From the NCBI GenBank assembly GCA_016280855.1, contig JAEEHP010000222.1, positions 1-43,398 of the forward strand: a stretch of DNA of 43,398 bases, read 5' to 3'. The translations under genes and the position numbers were made by a program. The stretch comes from Bacteroidaceae bacterium. GTDB lineage: Bacteria; Bacteroidota; Bacteroidia; Bacteroidales; Bacteroidaceae. This document shows positions 27,018 to 34,689 of this stretch, piece after piece. The notes beneath the pieces are model-generated. The model saw nothing but the letters and a program-made list of their open reading frames with translations, was not told the origin of the DNA and ran no database searches. Position 1 is the stretch's first letter; each line of letters opens with the position of its first letter.

Positions 27018-27025
27018 TACTTTTG
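27018..27025 (+). promoter_or_regulatory. Promoter of the PfkB-family kinase gene, -7 box TACTTTTG
   Basis: TACTTTTG lies 18 bases before the start codon at 27044, giving a very short leader. No convincing -33 element is seen. It adjoins the divergent tRNA-Asn promoter. Confidence 0.6.
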
Positions 27026-27043
27026 CAGAAAATTTTCAAGTTT

Positions 27044-28018
27044 ATGGCAAAAATCATAGGTATTGGTAACGCTTTAGTGGATATTTTGGTCCATTTGGGC
27101 GACGAAAAGCTACTTAACGAACTTAGTTTGCCCAAAGGTGGCATGACACATATCGACCGCAAAGGACTCATGCGTTTGCGCCAGCGTCTGGTCGGCCTCG
27201 ACATCGAACGTGCAACAGGCGGCAGCGCCGCCAACACGATTCATGCGCTGTCCGTCTTGGGCGATGCTACAGGCTTCATCGGTGCCGTCGGCGACGACGA
27301 GACAGGACGTTTCTTCGCCGAACAGGCCCAGGCACGGGGCATCGATGTTCATCTCGCCGTCATCCCGAACGAGCAGACAGGCACTGCCAACGCGTTGGTC
27401 ACCCCCGACCACGAACGCACCTTCGCAACGCATCTCGGTGCAGCTCCACAGCTGGGCGTAGCGTTGAAGAACGTCGATCTCTCGCAGTACGACATCCTTC
27501 ACATCGAAGGCTACCTCCTTCAGGACCAGCTCCAGCTTCGCGAGATCCTCCGCGCGGCCAAGGCGGCAGGACTCACCGTGAGCTACGATCTGGCTTCGTG
27601 GAACATCGTGCTTGACCACCATGAATATATTGTGGAGCTGATTCGTGATTATGTCGATATTGCTTTCGCCAACGAAGAGGAAGCAGCAGCCTTCAGCGGG
27701 CGTCAGGATCCCGAGGCCTCGCTGCGACTCCTGGCGTCCATGACCGACGTGGCCGTCGTCAAGGTGGGCAAGAAAGGAGCGCTCGGCATGAGCCGTGCCA
27801 CGGGCGACGAGATCTTCCTGGCACCCGGATGCGAGAAGCCTGTGGTCGATACCACCGCTGCCGGCGATTTCTTCGCCGCCGGCTTCCTCCATGGCCTCAT
27901 CCACGGCAAGGACCTCCGCACCTGTCTCGACTATGGCAACCGCACCGCCGGCGAAGTCATTCAGGTCATGGGCACACAGGTCGAACCCGAACGCCTCCGC
28001 AACTGCCTGAACAACTAA
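27044..28018 (+). CDS. PfkB-family sugar/nucleoside kinase
   Basis: A 324-residue ribokinase-fold kinase, closest in style to Bacteroidetes adenosine kinase-like proteins. It opens with IIGIGNALVDILV. PfkB signature 1 is GGSAANTIHALSVLG and signature 2 is DTTAAGDFFAAGFLHGL (269-285), with the catalytic base Asp275. The substrate (adenosine, fructose or another sugar) cannot be read from the sequence. I chose the ATG at 27044 because an upstream one would overlap the promoter box. It is followed by the S41 protease gene, its common partner in Bacteroidales. Confidence 0.9.
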   Translation: MAKIIGIGNALVDILVHLGDEKLLNELSLPKGGMTHIDRKGLMRLRQRLVGLDIERATGGSAANTIHALSVLGDATGFIGAVGDDETGRFFAEQAQARGIDVHLAVIPNEQTGTANALVTPDHERTFATHLGAAPQLGVALKNVDLSQYDILHIEGYLLQDQLQLREILRAAKAAGLTVSYDLASWNIVLDHHEYIVELIRDYVDIAFANEEEAAAFSGRQDPEASLRLLASMTDVAVVKVGKKGALGMSRATGDEIFLAPGCEKPVVDTTAAGDFFAAGFLHGLIHGKDLRTCLDYGNRTAGEVIQVMGTQVEPERLRNCLNN

Positions 28019-28057
28019 TCACATTAAGCAATGATATATCGTTTGGTACAGAAGATG

Positions 28058-28380
28058 TTTTATAAGACAACGCGCTCGACCTTGGTCGCTTCACACTTGA
28101 AGAATTTCACGAATTATTCATGTCCTATGAGCGACTCAGTCATGCTGTGTGGGGTCGGCCTATCGGCCTCCGCTCGGCTCGAAGAGACGCTTGACACTTC
28201 AAGAATGTTATAAAAAAATTGAATAAGAAAATTATCAAAAGGTATGTCCAATAGCAGTTCTTATAATTTTTTGAATTAATTTTCTGATAATTTTGAGCGT
28301 AGCGACCATCCCTATTTACTGTCCAATGGCGAAAATTCGTTTAATTCGTATAATTCGTTGTTTAAAAAAGAAGAAATATG
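28058..28380. repeat. Composite dispersed repeat, copy 2
   Basis: Same order of segments as 770-935: TTTTATAAGACAACG (28058-28072), a TTCATGTCCTATG segment, a 24-base identical stretch (28308-28331) and the GTTGTTTAAAAA end. It carries two hairpin modules on the minus strand: 28089-28102 (CTTCACACTTGAAG) and 28190-28203 (CTTGACACTTCAAG). It fills most of the 413-base gap between the kinase and the S41 protease; no gene is seen. Confidence 0.85.
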
Positions 28381-28431
28381 CCCAGTGCATCTCCATTGTC
28401 CATTGTCCATTCTCCATTATCAATTTCCCCC

Positions 28432-30090
28432 ATGTCCCGTTTTACTTCTCATTTCTCACTTCTCACGCTTTCACTTTTCATGCTCCTCTCCACCGTGTCC
28501 GCTCAGCAGCCCCGCGAGCAGACCGGCTTCGACATCTCGCGCAACCTTGAGATCTTTGCCGACATCTACCGTCAGCTGGATATGTTCTACGTCGATACGC
28601 TCTCGGCCGACACCGCCGTGCGCTGGGCCATCGACGGTATGTTGTCCGAGATAGACCCCTATACCAAGTTCTACCCCGACGACGACCAGGACGAGCTCAA
28701 GCTCATGGCCACAGGGCGCTATGCCGGCATCGGGGCACTCATTCGCGCGTATAAATATAATAAGGAGCAGCGCGCCGTCATCGAAGATCCCTACGAGGGA
28801 TGCCCCGCACAGGAGGCCGGTGTGTGGGCCGGTGATGTCATACTCTCCATCGACGGCAAGGACATCAAGGGCTGGACCACCTCGCAGGTCAGCAAGAACC
28901 TGCGCGGCGAACCCGGAACGACCTTTGAGCTGCGCGTTCAGCGACCCGGCGAGAAGAAACCACGGGCCATCAAGATCACGCGACGTCAGATCCAGCTGCC
29001 CTGCCTGCCCTGGTATGGCATCGTGGATAGTACCCACCACGTCGGCTACCTCTACCTCACCGAGTTCACCGACAAATGTGCCCTCGAGGTGCGTCATGCC
29101 ATCCTCGATATGAAGCAGCAGGGCATGACAAGCCTCATCTTCGACCTTCGCGACAACGGCGGCGGCTCGGTCAGCGAAGCCGTGGAGATCGTTGGCATGT
29201 TCGTGCCGCGCGGCAGCCTCGTCGTATCCACCAAAGGCAAGGTGCCGTCCACCTGCCACGACTACCTCACGCCCGCCGAACCCATCGACACAGTGATGCC
29301 CCTGGCCATCCTCGTCAACAGCAACTCAGCCTCGGCCTCTGAGATCGTCACGGGAGCCTTGCAGGACTTGGACCGCGCCGTCATCCTCGGCCAGCGCACC
29401 TACGGCAAGGGCCTTGTCCAGGGCATCCGCGAGCTGCCCTACCGCGGTCAGCTCAAGATCACCACCGCCCGCTACTACATCCCTTCGGGGCGCTGCATAC
29501 AGGCCTATGACTACCGCCATCGCACTGCTGACGGCGCTGCCACCACGCTGCCCGACAGCCTGACCCGTGAGTTCCGCACACGCCTCGGGCGGCCTGTACG
29601 CGACGGCGGCGGTATTCTGCCCGACTCCGTCCTTGCCGTGGATTCCGTGCCCACGATGGTCTATGACCTTGCTGCCTCAGACGTCTATTTCGACTATGTC
29701 ACGAACTACGTGACACGTCATCCCGCCATCGCGCAGCCAGGACAGTTCCACATCACCGACGCCGACTATGCCGACTTCGAGCAGACCGTGGCTGCCAGCG
29801 ACTTCACCTACAACGGCCGCACCGCCGCCGCGCTGGCACAGCTGCGACAGCTTGCCCGCTTCGAGGGACGCGACGAGGAGACACGTGCCGAGTTCGATGC
29901 CCTCGAGGCCAAGCTCAAGACCAACGACCTCGCCACAGACCTGCGACGCTTCCGTCAGCACATACAACCCTACCTCGAAATCGAGATCGTCAGTCGCTAC
30001 TACTACCAGCGCGGTGCCCTCCAACAACAACTCACAACGGACAAAGCACTGCGCAAAGCCGTTGAAACCCTCACGCAACACTCTCGGTAG
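28432..30090 (+). CDS. S41-family C-terminal processing peptidase
   Basis: A 552-residue exported serine protease of the CtpA/Prc type. An N-terminal signal peptide (FSLLTLSLFMLLSTVSA) is followed by a helical domain, a PDZ domain (PAQEAGVWAGDVILSIDGKDI) and the S41 core. The Ser-Lys dyad is Ser301 (in SASASE) and Lys326 (TYGKG), 25 residues apart as in E. coli Prc. A C-terminal region of about 150 residues follows, with no assigned domain. I chose the ATG at 28432; the earlier in-frame ATG at 28378 would add a repeat-encoded stretch before the signal peptide. It likely trims periplasmic or surface proteins. Confidence 0.92.
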   Translation: MSRFTSHFSLLTLSLFMLLSTVSAQQPREQTGFDISRNLEIFADIYRQLDMFYVDTLSADTAVRWAIDGMLSEIDPYTKFYPDDDQDELKLMATGRYAGIGALIRAYKYNKEQRAVIEDPYEGCPAQEAGVWAGDVILSIDGKDIKGWTTSQVSKNLRGEPGTTFELRVQRPGEKKPRAIKITRRQIQLPCLPWYGIVDSTHHVGYLYLTEFTDKCALEVRHAILDMKQQGMTSLIFDLRDNGGGSVSEAVEIVGMFVPRGSLVVSTKGKVPSTCHDYLTPAEPIDTVMPLAILVNSNSASASEIVTGALQDLDRAVILGQRTYGKGLVQGIRELPYRGQLKITTARYYIPSGRCIQAYDYRHRTADGAATTLPDSLTREFRTRLGRPVRDGGGILPDSVLAVDSVPTMVYDLAASDVYFDYVTNYVTRHPAIAQPGQFHITDADYADFEQTVAASDFTYNGRTAAALAQLRQLARFEGRDEETRAEFDALEAKLKTNDLATDLRRFRQHIQPYLEIEIVSRYYYQRGALQQQLTTDKALRKAVETLTQHSR

Positions 30091-30126
30091 GTACCTGTTG
30101 CCTTTCACGACCATTCCTTACGGCTC

Positions 30127-30182
30127 TAACGAATGTTCCTTAACGCCTTAACGAATGTTCGTTACAGCCTTAACGAATGTTC
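30127..30182. repeat. Three TAACGAATGTTC copies at 22-base spacing
   Basis: The 12-mer occurs at 30127-30138, 30149-30160 and 30171-30182, exactly 22 bases apart, so the copies lie on the same helix face roughly every two turns. This could be a binding array or a decayed tandem repeat. Confidence 0.85.
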
Positions 30183-30407
30183 GTAAAACCGTAGCCTCTT
30201 ATTCGTAAAACGTGGAGCGAAAGGCCGTCGTTGCGCTAACGAACAATGGCAGTAAAGGAAAACAATGAACGTGAAAAGAAGAGCGAATGTGAAGGGCATT
30301 TTGAATGATTTCGTGTGCGGAAGTGTACAGACAACTGCATTTTGGGGAAGTGCACAATCAGGAAGACACAATCGGCATAAGGAGGAATTCCTAAGGCTTT
30401 AGCCCGT

Positions 30408-30465
30408 AACCCTCAAGGGTTTGCGCGAAAAGCCTTAAGGGTTTCAGGCAAAACCCTTAAGGGTT
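30408..30465. repeat. Palindromes AACCCTTAAGGGTT and relatives
   Basis: AACCCTCAAGGGTT (30408-30421), a GCCTTAAGGGTTT variant (about 30432-30444) and the perfect 14-base palindrome AACCCTTAAGGGTT (30452-30465) are closely spaced. Confidence 0.85.
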
Positions 30466-30516
30466 CATTTAACAGCCGTTAACTCACGCAATTTTTCCTA
30501 TATGAACAAACGCATA

Positions 30517-30688
30517 GCCTCCACTATTTTGCCAAATTGGCTATGCAACCGCCCAATTCTCTGTTGATTACAAGAGTGGAGGCAACCTGTATAGCCTCCA
30601 CTCAGCCTCCACTGTCCACGAACTCCTCTTAACTTCCCCAATTGCCATTAGTGGAGGCAAAGTGGAGGCTACAGAAGCAGCCTCCACT
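30517..30688. repeat. Seven copies of GCCTCCACT in both orientations
   Basis: GCCTCCACT at 30517, 30594, 30605 and 30680; its complement AGTGGAGGC at 30575, 30650 and 30661. Mixed orientation allows several alternative stems. No gene overlaps it. Confidence 0.85.
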
Positions 30689-30794
30689 TCTGTAACAATC
30701 ACGAAATAAGTGAATTACATGCCAAAATTGCCCATTTAGTGGAAGCAAGCATGATATTCATAGATATTTTTCTTGCGTGATAAAGTCACTCTTT

Positions 30795-30846
30795 TATCGG
30801 GTCATTGAATGATTATATCGGGTCAGAAGAGTCATTTATCGAGTCA
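30795..30846. repeat. TATCGGGTCA x3
   Basis: TATCGGGTCA at 30795-30804 and 30815-30824, and TATCGAGTCA at 30837-30846, spaced 20 and 22 bases. The remaining gene-free sequence from 30091 to 31513 shows no credible coding frame. Confidence 0.75.
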
Positions 30847-31129
30847 TCTCTTTGTGATTTCTTGTATGCCTCACAGGAATGATGTGATACAGGCATCGTG
30901 CATAGCAGGTTTTCGACCATTTTCACGTCAAGAAAATCATCCATGACAAGGTGGACTATCGTTTCGTAGGACACAAGATGAACGTTCAGTGTACACTTTC
31001 ACCTCAAAATAGCATTCGAAATGTCACTAAATCACCAAATCCATATAACATACGCCCATAAATTACACAAATAATAGGGGTATAGCAAAGTTTTTTGGAG
31101 ATTTCCACTCATATTATCGAATGTTTTTG

Positions 31130-31137
31130 TACTTTTG
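31130..31137 (+). promoter_or_regulatory. Candidate promoter of the island, -7 box TACTTTTG
   Basis: TACTTTTG fits the TAnnTTTG box. A -33 element at normal spacing is not evident. Transcription from here would include the structured element at 31285-31452 ahead of the first island gene. Confidence 0.45.
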
Positions 31138-31284
31138 CAGGAAATTAGATGTATTTGCACGCATAACGCGCACATGAACATCTATTAACATACATATTGA
31201 AGAAGCGTCATTGATGCTTTGTTTTTGACTATTCGGAACCTCGGAAATTCAGAATTGCTGTCAGGAACAATGTCAGAAGTGTTG

Positions 31285-31452
31285 CTTACGGGTATGATAT
31301 TACATCCCCGGGGTGTGCAGAGGGCGTAAGCCCTTATTGCACACTTTTGGGTATTTATCATACAGCGTAGGTGTCTTTCTACTCGTTCACAGCAATGCCC
31401 ATCCGAGGGGCCCGAATTAAGGACGAGCAGATGTGGGCACCTACGTTTTTTT
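31285..31452 (+). ncRNA. Structured RNA element of unknown class with terminator-like end
   Basis: Two nested-stem domains. Domain 1: GTATGATA (31292-31299) pairs with TATCATAC (31356-31363), enclosing GTGTGCA/TGCACAC (31313-31319, 31338-31344) and GGGC-GTAA-GCCC (31322-31333). Domain 2: CGTAGGTG (31366-31373) pairs with CACCTACG (31438-31445), enclosing CTCGT/ACGAG (31382-31386, 31423-31427) and GCCCATC with GAT..GGGC (31397-31403, 31430-31438), which cross each other as in a pseudoknot. Seven Ts follow. It may be a small RNA or a leader that controls the operon. I recognise no Rfam class. Confidence 0.7.
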
Positions 31453-31513
31453 GTGTGTATGAAGGAACGCTAACATAATTGCCGGTATGGGTTGCGCTGG
31501 TAGATGAATTAGT

Positions 31514-32803
31514 ATGGTCTTCAACAAGATTATTTCAAAGACTCTTTCCGTTAGTGTAGCGACTCTGTTTGTGGCTACCATCGTTGTAGGTTCTCTGAGT
31601 GGGTGTGATTCACGCAGAACCCGGAATGTAAATGATAATGTAGCAAAGCAAGATACGGCTACAGCTTACATTGATGCCATTGATTTCAACCCAGTAGTGA
31701 ACGTGTATTTGGAAAACTCTGGCAGTATGGACGGTTATGTAAAGGGTCAGACAGAGTTTGAACAGATTGTTTACAATTATCTGGTAAACTTCAAGCTTGC
31801 CAAGATTTCATCTGAGCTTAATCTCTTCTACATAAATTCGAATCTTCTGCCTCAGCAGGATGACGTTCAGGACTTCATTGAGAAGCTTGAACCTACCTCG
31901 TTCAAGGCAAAGGGTGGAAACAGAGGCACATCTGATATTTCTCAGATGATAGGTATGATTATGAATGAGATGAATGATTCAACCGTGTCAATTTTTATCT
32001 CCGATTGTATCTTCTCCCCTGGCAAGGGCAAGGATGCAGGCGATTATCTAACCAACCAGAAAATAGGTATTAAGAATGCTGTAGGTCAGTATTTCAATGC
32101 CCATCCTAAACTTGCCGTAATAGGTTATCGCTGCATGTCCTCGTTCAACGGATATTGCTACGATAAGAATGATGTCGGCACATTGTACAGCGGACGACGT
32201 CCATTCTATATTTGGTTGTTCGGTACTCAGGGCGCTTTGAATCGTATTCAGATAGAGATGCTGAAGAATCGCTTTCAATTGGATGGAGTTCAAAATGAGT
32301 TTATGGCTTTTGCAGGTGGAACTTCTATGCCAGATTTTAACTATGCAGTAAAGAGAGGCTCTGGAAATTTTGATTTAAAGAGAAGCGACTCTAAACATTC
32401 TATTGAGAATCTGAAAGCGGACAAGAACGGCAAGGTACGTTTCTCTGTAGAAGTAAATTACGCTCCTTTGATTTTGAGTGACGCATATTTATGTGACACC
32501 TCGATGTATGTGGTTAACGATCCAAAATATAAGATTGTTGCAGTTGATCGCATCAAGGATTATCAGAAGTACTCACACATTATTCACATCGAAGCAGAAA
32601 GGGTACACCCTTCAAATCTCGAAATACGACTTTGCACCGGCACACCTACATGGCCTGCATATTATAACGACGATGAAGGAAACACTATCTCCGATTCAAC
32701 TGCAGAAAAAACATTTGGCATCAAATACATGACAAGCGGCATTGCAGAAGCCATTATCCGAAAGAACTATTATACACGAATGACGATTAACATAAACAAA
32801 TAA
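31514..32803 (+). CDS. vWA-like lipoprotein (first gene of island operon)
   Basis: A 429-residue lipoprotein. The signal peptide ends in the lipobox LSGC (Cys31), so it is anchored to a membrane on the periplasmic side or on the cell surface. The mature part resembles a von Willebrand A domain: VNVYLENSGSM (63-72) takes the place of DxSxS with Glu67 for the first Asp, a GTSD stretch (138-141) fits the MIDAS Thr, and SIFISDC (159-165) fits the later Asp strand. Such domains bind metal and protein ligands. The C-terminal third is unassigned. The next gene begins 1 base after its stop. The vWA assignment rests on motifs only and needs a profile search. Confidence 0.7.
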   Translation: MVFNKIISKTLSVSVATLFVATIVVGSLSGCDSRRTRNVNDNVAKQDTATAYIDAIDFNPVVNVYLENSGSMDGYVKGQTEFEQIVYNYLVNFKLAKISSELNLFYINSNLLPQQDDVQDFIEKLEPTSFKAKGGNRGTSDISQMIGMIMNEMNDSTVSIFISDCIFSPGKGKDAGDYLTNQKIGIKNAVGQYFNAHPKLAVIGYRCMSSFNGYCYDKNDVGTLYSGRRPFYIWLFGTQGALNRIQIEMLKNRFQLDGVQNEFMAFAGGTSMPDFNYAVKRGSGNFDLKRSDSKHSIENLKADKNGKVRFSVEVNYAPLILSDAYLCDTSMYVVNDPKYKIVAVDRIKDYQKYSHIIHIEAERVHPSNLEIRLCTGTPTWPAYYNDDEGNTISDSTAEKTFGIKYMTSGIAEAIIRKNYYTRMTININK

Positions 32804-32804
32804 T

Positions 32805-33269
32805 ATGGAAGAAATACTCGGCAATATTTACAGCCTTCTCGAATCATTCTACGGAAAACCCCTTTCTGAGTATCTTTGGGGTTACAACTGTAGCACACAG
32901 GATTATGATCTGGATTTGATCTACAATCAGTTTGGTATGATTGCTATCATTTCAGCATTTATCATACCGCCAATCTACTATTACTTGTGGAACCCTGTGC
33001 GCCATCAGCTAACGAAGTACTGGGGGCTTATGATAGCAACAGGTCTTATTAATTTCGCTATCGCATATTTTATGTTGATAAGTGACCTCGACAATGGCTT
33101 GATAGGTGACTGTCTGCTTTATGACACCCTGGGCAACCAAGTGATAGACACAATGAACATTCTGATGTTTGGAGTGGTAGATTTTCTCTTTACTGCAATA
33201 CTCTTTTTCCTTACCTCTATCGCGTTCTTCAAGTGGGGAAGTAAGGCAGTAAAACATTATCCTTTCTAA
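32805..33269 (+). CDS. Membrane protein of unknown family (island)
   Basis: A 154-residue protein with three clear hydrophobic helices (about 42-62, 72-93 and 116-141) and a polar N-terminus of about 40 residues rich in Tyr and acidic residues. I do not recognise the family. It starts 1 base after the vWA lipoprotein and ends 12 bases before the tubulin-like gene, so it is almost certainly cotranscribed and may link the lipoprotein outside with the NTPases inside. Codon use is AT-rich like the rest of the island. Confidence 0.75.
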   Translation: MEEILGNIYSLLESFYGKPLSEYLWGYNCSTQDYDLDLIYNQFGMIAIISAFIIPPIYYYLWNPVRHQLTKYWGLMIATGLINFAIAYFMLISDLDNGLIGDCLLYDTLGNQVIDTMNILMFGVVDFLFTAILFFLTSIAFFKWGSKAVKHYPF

Positions 33270-33281
33270 AACAAGACAGAT

Positions 33282-34685
33282 ATGAAAACATTTGTATTTG
33301 GAATTGGTGGTACTGGTGCTCGCGTTCTTCGCTCCCTGACATTATTGTTGGCATCGGGTGTTGAATGCAAGTCAACCATTGTACCTGTTATCATAGATCC
33401 TGACCTGAATAATGGCGACTTGACCAGAACCGTTAGTTTAATGCAACGCTATACAGCAGTAAGAGGAGCATTGAACTTCACGAACAATGGCAAAAACAAG
33501 TTTTTCGGTACAGAAATCTTTGAGAAATGTAACTTCCGTCTGCCTATCAACAACTCTCAAAATGTGTCTTTCCAAGAGTTTATGGATATGGACAACATGA
33601 CAACTGAGTCAAAGGCAATGCTCAAGATGCTTTATTCTGACAAGAATCTGGAATCAAACATGATTGTCGGTTTCAAAGGCAATCCTAACATTGGTAGTGT
33701 TGTGTTGAATCAGTTCGCCGATACTGAAGAGTTCAAGAATCTTGCAAACGACTTTACGGATGGCGACAGAATATTCATTATAAGTTCTATCTTTGGCGGT
33801 ACTGGAGCAAGCGGTTTCCCTTTACTTCTGAAAACCCTCAGAACCAATGATAGCCTTCCTAACCATGGTTTGATCAACACAGCAGAGATAGGGGCTATAA
33901 CCGTTTTGCCATACTTCAAAGTGAACCAAGATGATGAAAGTAGCATTGAATCCGATACTTTCATATCAAAGACGAAGGCAGCACTTGCCTATTATGACAA
34001 GAACATTGGACATGACATCAATACGCTGTACTATATTGGTGACAATACAGCAGCTCAAAAACCATATGACAACAACGAAGGTGGTGATGCTCAGAAGAAC
34101 AATGCCCACCTCATAGAATTGTTGTCTGCCCTTGCGGTTGTTGACTTCTCAAATACGCAGTGCAATGCCGGCGGTCCTGTCTATAAAGAGTTTGGTTTAG
34201 CATCTGACGAAGTAGAGAACGTTATATTCTCAGATTTTGCTCCTGGAACTATAGGACAGATCAGAAAGCCAATGACACAGATGATGCTATTCACTCATTA
34301 TCTGAAGAAAATGTCTGTTGACAATTTCCTAAGCCAGCAATGGAGCCAGGATTATGGTCTCGACAGAAACTTCTTTGCATCAGATTTTGTAAACAATCTG
34401 CGTTATCTACAGAACGATTATGAAACATGGTTGAAAGAGATGGGTGCCAATCAAGTCGGTTTTGCTCCATTCACATGGAATAACAATAATCTTTTTGACA
34501 TCGTTAATGGTTTGACGCCAACCAAATCATTCTTTTCTCGTTTCAAGAAAGACAACTATGAATTGTTTGACATTACACTGGACAAGAAACATGTGTCGAA
34601 CAATAGCGAATCCAAGGAGCAGAAGTTTACGGAACTGTTCTATCAGTCAACAGAAGCTCTCGTTCATGACAAATTAAATATGTAA
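33282..34685 (+). CDS. Tubulin/FtsZ-like GTPase (Tubulin_2-type)
   Basis: A 467-residue cytoplasmic protein. The start MKTFVFGIGGTGARVLRSL (1-19) is the first nucleotide-binding loop of the tubulin fold. VPVIIDPDLNNGD (34-46) resembles the second strand-loop, and FGGTGASG (171-178) corresponds to the tubulin signature GGGTGSG. It is not FtsZ: it lacks the FtsZ C-terminal tail and is otherwise dissimilar. The best general match is the Tubulin_2-like group of bacterial tubulin-like proteins of unknown function. It could polymerise or act as a GTP switch. Its gene is 4 bases before that of the Hsp70/actin-like protein. Confidence 0.75.
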   Translation: MKTFVFGIGGTGARVLRSLTLLLASGVECKSTIVPVIIDPDLNNGDLTRTVSLMQRYTAVRGALNFTNNGKNKFFGTEIFEKCNFRLPINNSQNVSFQEFMDMDNMTTESKAMLKMLYSDKNLESNMIVGFKGNPNIGSVVLNQFADTEEFKNLANDFTDGDRIFIISSIFGGTGASGFPLLLKTLRTNDSLPNHGLINTAEIGAITVLPYFKVNQDDESSIESDTFISKTKAALAYYDKNIGHDINTLYYIGDNTAAQKPYDNNEGGDAQKNNAHLIELLSALAVVDFSNTQCNAGGPVYKEFGLASDEVENVIFSDFAPGTIGQIRKPMTQMMLFTHYLKKMSVDNFLSQQWSQDYGLDRNFFASDFVNNLRYLQNDYETWLKEMGANQVGFAPFTWNNNNLFDIVNGLTPTKSFFSRFKKDNYELFDITLDKKHVSNNSESKEQKFTELFYQSTEALVHDKLNM

Positions 34686-34689
34686 AAAT

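Noticed and set aside
30162..30371. 69-codon minus-strand frame
   Set aside because: It has no homology that I recognise, no promoter, and overlaps the 22-base-spaced repeats.
30127..30688. CRISPR array
   Set aside because: Repeats are 9-14 bases, of several types and in mixed orientation. Spacing is not repeat-spacer-like and no cas gene is present.
31285..31452. Retron non-coding RNA or 6S RNA
   Set aside because: No reverse transcriptase gene is present, and two side-by-side domains do not fit the long 6S hairpin.
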